Below, one piece after another: positions 51,086 through 58,598 of a stretch of 64,000 bases of DNA (positions are counted from its first letter, which is position 1; each line of letters begins with the position of its first letter). The position numbers and the translations under genes are program-made. The DNA is from Paenisporosarcina macmurdoensis (GTDB taxonomy: Bacteria > Bacillota > Bacilli > Bacillales_A > Planococcaceae). The DNA is taken from the NCBI RefSeq assembly GCF_042658845.1, contig NZ_JBHSRI010000007.1, forward strand, positions 1 through 64,000, read 5' to 3'. The notes beneath the pieces were generated by a model that saw only the letters and a program-made list of their open reading frames with translations, did no database searches and was not told where the DNA came from.

Positions 51086-52008
51086 AAACGACAATCATTG
51101 TAAATCCCACAGCTGGAAACGGAAAATCACTAAAGCGTTGGGAGAAATTCAAGGGAAAATTAGATTTCACATACGACCTGCACATGACATCAAGCCCAAA
51201 ACATGCGACAGCTCTTGCAAGTGAATGCGTGCAAGATGGAGAGTCTCAGTTGCTAATTGCGTTTGGAGGGGACGGTACAGCTCATGAAGTAATTGAAGGT
51301 GTCCTCGATTGTCCAAATTGCATCGTGGGTGTTATTGGTGCTGGTTCAGCCAACGACTTTGGTCGAGGGTTTCCATCTTTTCAACATCCAGAAGAAGTAA
51401 ATAAATATGTCCATTCTCTCGGGAACTCCAATGAAATGGATATAGGCTATGTCGTGACTCAACATCAACACTTTACCTTTGTGAATAATGCCGGGATTGG
51501 TTTTGATGCCTATGTCGCATATCAAGTAAACAAATCTAAAGTCAAAAAGATGTTGAACAAATTCAGTTTAGGCAAATTAGCTTATACATATTTTGTAATG
51601 AAAACGCTGGTAACGTTTAAGCATTTTACGTTAACGGTAGAATGTCCTACACATAGTCAAACTTTCGAAAAAGTATGGTTCGCGACCATAAGCAATCAGC
51701 CTTATTTTGGAGGCGGAATGAAAATTTCTCCACAGTCTAATCCGGCCGATGGGGAAATTGAAATTACATTGGTTCATCATTTATCACGAATTAAACTATT
51801 GTTGCTTTTCGCATCGGTGTTCTTTGGCAAACATACTTCATTTAAAGAAGTGCATCAAATGTCATCTACTACGTTTAAATTAACTACGAATGAATCCGTC
51901 TATCGTCACACTGATGGGGAGTATGCAAATCAAACATCTCCACATATAGCGGATGAATTCACAGTTCAATCGAAGAAGTGGAAGATTGCAAGTATAATAG
52001 CACCTTGA
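51082..52008 (+). CDS. ytlR: Diacylglycerol kinase-family lipid kinase (YtlR)
   Basis: A 308-residue lipid kinase of the DagK/YegS family. The N-terminal VNPTAGNGKS (ATP-binding), FGGDGTAHEVIEG (GGDGT catalytic motif) and GSANDFGRGF are present, and a C-terminal beta domain with ADGEIEITLV. Substrate may be diacylglycerol, ceramide or a related lipid; not decided by sequence. It overlaps thpR by 4 bases. Confidence 0.9.
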   Translation: MKTTIIVNPTAGNGKSLKRWEKFKGKLDFTYDLHMTSSPKHATALASECVQDGESQLLIAFGGDGTAHEVIEGVLDCPNCIVGVIGAGSANDFGRGFPSFQHPEEVNKYVHSLGNSNEMDIGYVVTQHQHFTFVNNAGIGFDAYVAYQVNKSKVKKMLNKFSLGKLAYTYFVMKTLVTFKHFTLTVECPTHSQTFEKVWFATISNQPYFGGGMKISPQSNPADGEIEITLVHHLSRIKLLLLFASVFFGKHTSFKEVHQMSSTTFKLTTNESVYRHTDGEYANQTSPHIADEFTVQSKKWKIASIIAP

Positions 52009-52071
52009 CGATATCTAGTAATTCCTTGATAATATAAAGTCGAAAGCATGTATGAAAGTAGGAATAAAAGA

Positions 52072-52719
52072 ATGAGATTACGTAATAAACCATGGGCAGA
52101 AGATTTTATTAATGCACACCCACATATCGTCATTCCAAATCCAGAAGATTTTAAAGGAAATTGGAATGCAGTATTTAATAATGACAATCCTCTTCACATT
52201 GAAGTGGGAACGGGTCGAGGTCAATTTATAACAGGAATGGCAAAAGCTAATCCTAAGATCAACTATATTGGAATCGAGTTGTATGATAGTGTCATCGTTT
52301 CAGCTCTAGAAAATGCGATTGAAGCTGGTACTTTGCCCAACTTAAAACTCATTAAAATAAACGGTGAACATTCAGCGAGATTCTTCCAAAAGAATGATGT
52401 AAGTCGAGTTTATCTAAATTTTTCGGATCCATGGCCTAAAGATCGACACGCAAAAAGACGGTTATCACATGAAAACTTCTTAAAACTATATGAAGCATTT
52501 TTAATTGATAATGGCGAAGTTCATTTTAAGACAGATAACCGCGAACTTTTCGAATTTTCTTTAGTAAGCATGTCTCAATATGGTATGTTGTTGAAATATG
52601 TCTCACTTGATTTGCATGTGAATATGCCTGAAGATAACATCATGACGGAATATGAAGAGAAATTTTCTTCAAAAGGACATCCTATTTATCGTTTAGAGTC
52701 ACAATTCTTAACCAAATAA
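52072..52719 (+). CDS. trmB: tRNA (guanine-46-N7) methyltransferase
   Basis: A 215-residue SAM methyltransferase. N-terminal MRLRNKPWAEDFINAHP is diagnostic, with motif I IEVGTGRGQF and the PWPKDRHAKRRL segment. Start ATG 52072 after agtagga; an upstream ATG at 52048 adds eight residues and is less likely. A weak terminator-like region lies after the gene. Confidence 0.95.
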   Translation: MRLRNKPWAEDFINAHPHIVIPNPEDFKGNWNAVFNNDNPLHIEVGTGRGQFITGMAKANPKINYIGIELYDSVIVSALENAIEAGTLPNLKLIKINGEHSARFFQKNDVSRVYLNFSDPWPKDRHAKRRLSHENFLKLYEAFLIDNGEVHFKTDNRELFEFSLVSMSQYGMLLKYVSLDLHVNMPEDNIMTEYEEKFSSKGHPIYRLESQFLTK

Positions 52720-52792
52720 TCTGCTAATATTACGGAAATGTAATTCAATGCAGACACAGTAATTTTTCAGTGCAAGTCAATAAAATAGCAAT

Positions 52793-52828
52793 GCGCCACT
52801 CAATCAAGAGATTGTCGTGGCGTTTTTT
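52793..52828 (+). terminator. Terminator of trmB
   Basis: Stem CGCCAC with CAATC inside / GATTG..GTGGCG, followed by T6. Confidence 0.8.
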
Positions 52829-52865
52829 GTTACACTAAAAATACGATAAAGGGGGAGGGTTCATT

Positions 52866-53714
52866 ATGGATCAATATAAATTTCACGAAATGACTATAAC
52901 TTGGTTAAACGGTGGTTTCACTAAATTAGATGGTGGTTCAATGTTTGGTGTTGTACCAAAAGGATTGTGGTCAAAAAGATACCCAGTGAATGAATTAAAT
53001 CAAATCGACTTAAGTACTGACCCGATGTTAATTCAATTTCAAGGAAAAACTCTTTTAATCGATTCAGGTGTGGGAAATAAAATGGACCAAAGACAGCTGA
53101 GAAATAACGGAGTAAGTGCACAATCTCAACTCGAGGATTCTTTAGCTTCTTTAGGGTTACTTGCAGAAGATATAGACTACGTTCTTATGACACATATGCA
53201 CGCGGATCATGCGAGTGGTTTGACGAAGTTGGAGAATGAACAATATGTTTCGACGTTCCCAAATGCTAAAATTCATCTCTCTTCTACCGAATGGAATGAA
53301 TTGCGTCAACCAAATATTCGTTCACGAAATACATATTGGAAAGAAAATTGGGAAGCGATTCAATCACAAGTGGAAATATTTGAAAATGAACTTGAAGTGA
53401 CGCCAGGTATTCGAATGATTCACACAGGAGGACATAGTGATGGTCACAGTATTATTAAGCTAGAACAGAATGGTGATACAATCATTCATATGGCTGATAT
53501 AATGCCGACTCATGCACATCAAAACCCACTTTGGGTATTAGCTTACGACGACTACCCAATGACTTCTGTTTTTGCTAAAGAAAAAATAATGGCTGAAGCA
53601 TTAGCGAACGGTTATTCATTTATTTTCTACCATGACGCTTATTTCCGTTTAATAAAATGGAATGAAACAGGGAAAGAAATCGTAGAGCAACTTAAACGTA
53701 CGAGCAATGAATGA
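52866..53714 (+). CDS. ytnP: MBL-fold hydrolase YtnP (lactonase-like)
   Basis: A 282-residue metallo-beta-lactamase-fold enzyme. HMHADH in THMHADHASGL (about residue 115), histidine in TGGHSDGHS and aspartate in IHMADIMPTHAH make the two-zinc site. The B. subtilis homologue is a quorum-quenching lactonase, a suggested function here. ATG with aaaggggga. It has its own terminators on both sides. Confidence 0.92.
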   Translation: MDQYKFHEMTITWLNGGFTKLDGGSMFGVVPKGLWSKRYPVNELNQIDLSTDPMLIQFQGKTLLIDSGVGNKMDQRQLRNNGVSAQSQLEDSLASLGLLAEDIDYVLMTHMHADHASGLTKLENEQYVSTFPNAKIHLSSTEWNELRQPNIRSRNTYWKENWEAIQSQVEIFENELEVTPGIRMIHTGGHSDGHSIIKLEQNGDTIIHMADIMPTHAHQNPLWVLAYDDYPMTSVFAKEKIMAEALANGYSFIFYHDAYFRLIKWNETGKEIVEQLKRTSNE

Positions 53715-53777
53715 CTTTGCAATGGTTTAAGTTGTCGAGCTAGTGAGAAGACTTTATCTAATAACCTAAAGTTAGCA

Positions 53778-53815
53778 ACAAAAAAGCGATCCCTTTATCT
53801 GGGATCGCTTTCACT
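53778..53815. terminator. Bidirectional terminator between ytnP and ytzB
   Basis: Stem AAGCGATCCC / GGGATCGCTT with loop TTTATCT and A/T tracts on the outside. Confidence 0.88.
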
Positions 53816-54130
53816 TTATAGTTTTATTAAATCAACAACTGTACCTGTTCGTGAATCTGCAAAAAATTCGAATTGTTCAAACTCACCTTCACGTACTCGA
53901 GAAATACCACCACGGTAAACATCTGTAGAAACCGCTTGACGATTAAAAGGTTCTGTTTTCATATATATCCAAGACCCATCAATCGGTCCTTCTTCTTTAA
54001 ACGATTGTTTAATGCCATGTAAAACAAGTTCAGCTGGTTTTGTTGGTTCGATTCTATGAGCGACTTCGCGAATTAAAAATCCTGCCGCAACACCCGTAGA
54101 AAAACCAATGAGTAAATCTCTCTTCTTCAT
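53816..54130 (-). CDS. ytzB: PepSY-domain protein YtzB
   Basis: A 104-residue protein with a short N-terminal hydrophobic segment (LLIGFSTGVAAGFLI) followed by a PepSY-like domain ending in FFADSRTGTVVDLIKL. Start ATG 54130, seven bases after aggagg; an upstream start at 54184 would add 18 residues and lacks a ribosome site. The length matches the B. subtilis homologue as remembered. Its function is unknown. Confidence 0.85.
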   Translation of the reverse strand: MKKRDLLIGFSTGVAAGFLIREVAHRIEPTKPAELVLHGIKQSFKEEGPIDGSWIYMKTEPFNRQAVSTDVYRGGISRVREGEFEQFEFFADSRTGTVVDLIKL

Positions 54131-54296
54131 GAACATACCTCCTAATGCATCAGTTTTTTTCAGTTTATCATAATTTGTACCCATAAACAGAGTTTAGCTT
54201 GCACATTAATAATTCGGTTCACGAAACAAAAGGTGGAAATGTTCTGAAAAATCAACTACAATATTAGATAATGTAAGTACATAGGGGGATTAGACT

Positions 54297-55370
54297 TTGA
54301 ACTCAGAAACACTACAATTATTTAAAACACTAACTGAACTGCCTGGAGCTCCTGGTAATGAACATGCTATGCGTAAGTTTATGAGAAGTGAACTAGAAAA
54401 ATACTCTGATGAAATCGTTCAAGACCATTTAGGTGGGATTTTTGGATTAAAAAAAGGGGACGAACAGGGTCCTCGCATCATGGTAGCTGGTCATATGGAT
54501 GAAGTAGGTTTTATGGTGACACAAATCACTGAAAACGGAATGATCCGATTCCAACCTTTAGGTGGATGGTGGAGCCAAGTATTACTTGCCCAACGTGTGG
54601 AAATCATTACGAACAATGGTCCGGTTATTGGAGTTATAGGTTCGATCCCACCACATTTACTGAGCGATGAAGTACGCAATAAACCAATGGACATTAAAAA
54701 TATGTTAATCGATATCGGTGCAGATGATTTAGAAGATGCTATTAAAATCGGCATTCAACCTGGCCAACAAATTGTGCCAATCTGCCCTTTTACACCCATG
54801 GCAAATAACAAAAAAATCTTAGCAAAAGCATGGGATAATCGTTATGGATGTGGCCTTGCCATCGAGTTACTAAAAGAACTAAAAGATGAAAAATTGCCGA
54901 ACACTTTGTATTCAGGTGCCAATGTAATGGAAGAAGTAGGCTTAAGAGGCGCACAAACAGCGGCAACATTAATAAAGCCTGATTTGTTCTTCGCTTTGGA
55001 TGCGAGCCCTGCAAATGATATGTCTGGTTCCAAGACAGAGTTTGGTCAGCTTGGAAAAGGCACATTACTACGCATTTTCGATCGTTCCATGATTACACAT
55101 CGTGGTATGCGTGAATTTGTTTTAGATACAGCTGAAACTCATAATATTCCGTATCAATATTTCATTTCACAAGGTGGAACGGACGCTGGTCGAGTTCACA
55201 TGTCAAATGAAGGCGTACCAAGTGCGGTTGTCGGAATTTGTTCTCGATACATTCACACAGCTGGCTCAATCATCCATACAGATGACTATGCGGCAGCGAA
55301 AGAATTAATTATTAAATTAGTGCGTTCTGCTGATAAAACAACTCTTGAAACCATTCGTCAAAACGTTTAA
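54297..55370 (+). CDS. ytoP: M42-family aminopeptidase (YtoP)
   Basis: A 357-residue metallo-aminopeptidase of the M42 (deblocking/glutamyl aminopeptidase) group. Metal ligands are in AGHMDEVGFMV, AWDNRYGCGLA, NVMEEVGLRGA, ALDASPAND and ICSRYIHTAGS. Start TTG 54297 after taggggga. Followed by a weak terminator at 55372-55398. Confidence 0.93.
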   Translation: MNSETLQLFKTLTELPGAPGNEHAMRKFMRSELEKYSDEIVQDHLGGIFGLKKGDEQGPRIMVAGHMDEVGFMVTQITENGMIRFQPLGGWWSQVLLAQRVEIITNNGPVIGVIGSIPPHLLSDEVRNKPMDIKNMLIDIGADDLEDAIKIGIQPGQQIVPICPFTPMANNKKILAKAWDNRYGCGLAIELLKELKDEKLPNTLYSGANVMEEVGLRGAQTAATLIKPDLFFALDASPANDMSGSKTEFGQLGKGTLLRIFDRSMITHRGMREFVLDTAETHNIPYQYFISQGGTDAGRVHMSNEGVPSAVVGICSRYIHTAGSIIHTDDYAAAKELIIKLVRSADKTTLETIRQNV

Positions 55371-55371
55371 A

Positions 55372-55398
55372 AAAGGTGCCTGAAAAGGCGCTTTTTTT
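55372..55398 (+). terminator. Terminator of ytoP
   Basis: Short stem GGTGCC / GGCGCT around TGAAAA followed by T7. Confidence 0.7.
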
Positions 55399-55545
55399 GT
55401 GAGAAGCGATAGTGGAGATTGGTTTCGACCACTTATTGCAGGTTTGCATTCATTCGCGTGGAGGAGTACAAGATTGCTCTGGAGAAAGAAAGAGCATTCC
55501 GAATTTAAGGGTCTGTTCCGCATCAAAGCATAAGGGGTTGTAAAT

Positions 55546-56067
55546 ATGAAAATAGCCATCGGAACAAAAAATCAAGCGAAAAATAAAGCAGTGCAAAGTA
55601 TATGTTTACAACTTTTGAAAGATCCTGTCTTCATCTCCCTTGATGTACAATCTAATGTATCTGAACAACCTTTTGGTGATGAAGAAACTTTGCAAGGTGC
55701 ACTAAATAGGGCTAAGCAAGCTTGCAAAGAGGAACAAGTTCATATGGCATTCGGACTCGAGGGTGGAGTTAAAGAATTAAATGGCCAGCTTTTCATTTGC
55801 AACTGGGGGGTTCTTCAAACAGAAGCAGGTGAGCAATATTTAGCTGGCGGTGCTCAACTTCCTTTACCACGAGAAGTGGCCCTTGCAGTTCGAAGTGGTG
55901 AAGAACTTGGACCCGTAATGGAACGCTATACAAATCAAACAGGTATTAGACATAATGAAGGGGCAGTCGGAGTTTTTACAAGTAATATCGTCAAGCGAGC
56001 AGACATGTTTGAACACATTGTTAAACTTTTACTAGGTCAATACTTTAAAGACCATCCAAACTGTTAA
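55546..56067 (+). CDS. DUF84 / YjjX-type inosine-xanthosine triphosphatase
   Basis: A 173-residue protein of the DUF84 NTPase family that removes non-canonical purine nucleotides. Family patterns: MKIAIGTKNQAKNKAVQ, QPFGDEETLQGALNRAKQA, FGLEGGV and TGIRHNEGAVGVFT. ATG after taaggggttg. The 148-base stretch before it holds no other gene. Confidence 0.87.
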   Translation: MKIAIGTKNQAKNKAVQSICLQLLKDPVFISLDVQSNVSEQPFGDEETLQGALNRAKQACKEEQVHMAFGLEGGVKELNGQLFICNWGVLQTEAGEQYLAGGAQLPLPREVALAVRSGEELGPVMERYTNQTGIRHNEGAVGVFTSNIVKRADMFEHIVKLLLGQYFKDHPNC

Positions 56068-56141
56068 ATGACTTAAGTTGCAACGATGTGGGAACCATAT
56101 TAAAATAGAATATAGAGCATTTATTGAATGGAGGAAAAAAC

Positions 56142-56660
56142 ATGCGACGAAACTGGATGCGAATTGTAATCGCACCCTTATTAGTAGTTACGTTAGCTGC
56201 TTGTTCACCTTCTGCGGAAGACCAAACAGGAGAAGGAATTAAAGCTGCAAAGGAAATTTTCCAAGACGAATCAACTAAACCAAATGAGCAAGTAGAAGAT
56301 GTAAACTTATTTGTTCCAGGCGGTTTTTCTATACAAGAAGATTCCGATGACACAAACATCGTGTTGACGAAGAACAGTGATGCGTATGTTTTATTTATTA
56401 ATCCAAATGAACAACAAAATAGTCACTTGTTTTATGATTTATTACAGGCTGAGAAAAAAGAGGACAACTATTCATTAGAAACTTTTGAGCAAAATGGTCG
56501 CTTTGGATTCATTGCTGTTTTACCATCAGGTGAGGAGCAATTTGAAATCATAGCTAGTATTGGTGGCGTAAAACTAACGACGATTTCTGATGAAGCTAAT
56601 ATTCTAACGAATATAGAACAAATGATGAAGATTGTTCGATCTGTAAAAATAGAGAGTTAA
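56142..56660 (+). CDS. Hypothetical lipoprotein
   Basis: The 172-residue product has a signal with a charged start (RRNWMR), a hydrophobic core and lipobox LAAC at about residues 18-21, so it is a lipoprotein on the outer face of the membrane. The mature part is acidic with no recognised domain. Start ATG 56142 after tggagga; an ATG at 56124 adds six residues. It precedes ytpP in the same direction, so it probably belongs to that operon. Confidence 0.82.
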   Translation: MRRNWMRIVIAPLLVVTLAACSPSAEDQTGEGIKAAKEIFQDESTKPNEQVEDVNLFVPGGFSIQEDSDDTNIVLTKNSDAYVLFINPNEQQNSHLFYDLLQAEKKEDNYSLETFEQNGRFGFIAVLPSGEEQFEIIASIGGVKLTTISDEANILTNIEQMMKIVRSVKIES

Positions 56661-56673
56661 AGGGGAAATTTGT

Positions 56674-56988
56674 TTGAGAGACATACAATCTGTTGAAGAA
56701 TTTCAAGCTTTAAAAGTAACAGAAGACGTAGTGTTTTTGTTTACGGCTGCCTGGTGCCCGGATTGTCATTTTATTAATCCATTTATGCCTGAAATTGAAC
56801 AGAAATTCGAAGCTTTCACTTTCGTATCTGTTAATCGCGATCAATTTATTGACGTATGTGCAGAACATGAAATTTATGGTATACCAAGTTTTCTTGTTTA
56901 CAAAAACGGTATTGAAGCTGGACGATTTGTCAGCAAAGACCGTAAAACTAAAGAGGAAATCGAAACTTTCTTATCAGAACTTTTATAA
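56674..56988 (+). CDS. ytpP: Thioredoxin-like protein YtpP
   Basis: A 104-residue thioredoxin-fold protein with active site WCPDC in FTAAWCPDCHFINPF and the cis-proline GIPSFLVY. WCPDC differs from the WCGPC of thioredoxin proper. Start TTG 56674 after aggggaaa. The gene follows the lipoprotein by 13 bases and precedes ytpQ by a terminator-like hairpin. Confidence 0.92.
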   Translation: MRDIQSVEEFQALKVTEDVVFLFTAAWCPDCHFINPFMPEIEQKFEAFTFVSVNRDQFIDVCAEHEIYGIPSFLVYKNGIEAGRFVSKDRKTKEEIETFLSELL

Positions 56989-57010
56989 TAATGATTTTAA
57001 AATAAAAATA

Positions 57011-57049
57011 GAGCGGTTCCGCCTAATTGGTGAGAACCGTTTTCTTTTG
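57011..57049 (+). terminator. Terminator-like hairpin between ytpP and ytpQ
   Basis: Stem AGCGGTTC / GAACCGTT followed by ttcttttg; weak T run, so possibly partial. The ytpQ ribosome site (aaaggac) lies 3 bases later. Confidence 0.55.
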
Positions 57050-57062
57050 TAAAGGACGTGAC

Positions 57063-57881
57063 ATGTTGAAACCAAAACAATTGGTGGAACGATTAAAACT
57101 AGAATTACCGAATCCCTTTTTTACTTGGCAACATGATCAAAAAACAGATCGTGTGAGACTACATCATACCGAACTAAATAAAGGAATGGAGATCTCACTT
57201 CCTGAAATTTTAGCGAAATATGAAGTGACTAAAGATAAAGCCATTCATGCAGTAGTGTATACAATTAGCCAAACGTTTGAGGCGATGGAACAAGAATCCT
57301 TAGGTTTAGAGAAATCGACGTCACATATTTTCCCTGTTATCCGTTCTACTTCGTTTCCAATTAAATCAAATGAGGGTCATGATTTTATAGTAACGGACCA
57401 TACAGCTGAAACACGTATATTCTATGCCTTAGACTTAGGTAATACGTATCGATTATTGGATGTAGACATGTTAGAACAATTGAATATTACAGACTTAGAA
57501 GTAAAAGAAGCAGCTAGATTCCAAGTGAAAAAACTTTCAACCGAATTAAAAGAGGATCATGTAGCGGGCAATATCTTCTATTTTCTTAATGCAAACGACG
57601 GTTATGATGCAAGTCGTATCTTAAATGAACAATTTTTAAAAGAGATGCGAGTGAAGATTGAAGGGGATATGACATTATCTGTTCCTCATCAAGATGTGTT
57701 AATTATTGGAGACATTCGGAATGAAGCGGGATATGATGTTCTTGCGCAATTAACGATGCACTTCTTTACGGTGGGTAAAGTCCCAATTACATCATTATCG
57801 TTTATTTATGAAGATGGAGAACTTGAACCTATATTTATTATGGCCAAAAATCGTGTACAAAAGGAGAACAAAGAAAAATGA
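57063..57881 (+). CDS. ytpQ: DUF1444 protein YtpQ
   Basis: A 272-residue soluble protein of the DUF1444 family, function unknown. Start ATG 57063 (MLKPKQLVERLK) after aaaggacg; a further upstream start in frame at 57027 lies inside the hairpin. The last codons overlap ytpR by 4 bases (ATGA), indicating coupling. Confidence 0.9.
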   Translation: MLKPKQLVERLKLELPNPFFTWQHDQKTDRVRLHHTELNKGMEISLPEILAKYEVTKDKAIHAVVYTISQTFEAMEQESLGLEKSTSHIFPVIRSTSFPIKSNEGHDFIVTDHTAETRIFYALDLGNTYRLLDVDMLEQLNITDLEVKEAARFQVKKLSTELKEDHVAGNIFYFLNANDGYDASRILNEQFLKEMRVKIEGDMTLSVPHQDVLIIGDIRNEAGYDVLAQLTMHFFTVGKVPITSLSFIYEDGELEPIFIMAKNRVQKENKEK

Positions 57882-58483
57882 ATATTTTTTACAATGAAAA
57901 AGGTGTAGGGGACGTACTTTTAGTCCAACTTACAACAACTAAATTTGAAGAAATTCAAACTGAGTCTAAAGCTGATATTACACTTATCAAAGATGCTAAA
58001 ACGGGTGAAGTCGGAGCATTTAATGTCTTCAATGCTAGTAAACATTTGGAATTAAAAGAATCAGGTTCTATTGAAGTGACTAAAGAAATCGTGTCATCAT
58101 TACAAGATTTACTGTCTCAAAACGATTTTGCAGTGAAATTAGAAGTAGACTTTACACCTAAATTTGTTATTGGTTATGTTAGTTCAAAAGAAAAGCATCC
58201 AAATGCTGATAAGCTAAACGTTTGCCAAGTTGAAGTTGGCGAAGAAACGCTTCAAATAGTTTGTGGAGCTCCTAACGTAGAAGCGGGTCAAAAAGTAGTA
58301 GTAGCTAAGGTTGGAGCAGTTATGCCATCTGGTTTAGTGATTCGACCTGCGGAACTTCGTGGGGTTGCATCAAGTGGAATGATTTGTTCGGCTAAAGAGC
58401 TAGCTATACCAAACGCACCAGAGGAAAAAGGGATATTAGTAGTAGAAGAGCATAATGAAATAGGTTCAGCTTTTCAACTTTAA
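57878..58483 (+). CDS. ytpR: tRNA-binding domain protein YtpR
   Basis: A 201-residue protein. The N-terminal 85 residues are of unknown fold; the C-terminal half is an EMAP/Trbp111-like tRNA-binding OB-fold with VGYVSSKEKHPNADKLNVCQV and VVAKVGAVMPSG. It may act on tRNA or as a free form of the PheT B2 domain. ATGA overlap with ytpQ. A strong terminator follows. Confidence 0.92.
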   Translation: MNIFYNEKGVGDVLLVQLTTTKFEEIQTESKADITLIKDAKTGEVGAFNVFNASKHLELKESGSIEVTKEIVSSLQDLLSQNDFAVKLEVDFTPKFVIGYVSSKEKHPNADKLNVCQVEVGEETLQIVCGAPNVEAGQKVVVAKVGAVMPSGLVIRPAELRGVASSGMICSAKELAIPNAPEEKGILVVEEHNEIGSAFQL

Positions 58484-58490
58484 TCTAGGT

Positions 58491-58533
58491 AAAACTCTGC
58501 GTATTCATTAATTTGAATACGCAGAGTTTTTTT
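58491..58533 (+). terminator. Terminator of the ytpP-ytpR genes
   Basis: Almost perfect palindrome AAAACTCTGCGTATTCA / TGAATACGCAGAGTTTT followed by T7. Confidence 0.93.
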
Positions 58534-58598
58534 ATAGTATCAAATAGACTAGCAAACCTGTTAAAATAGAAACATTGACACGAAAAGAGGGTTTGCAA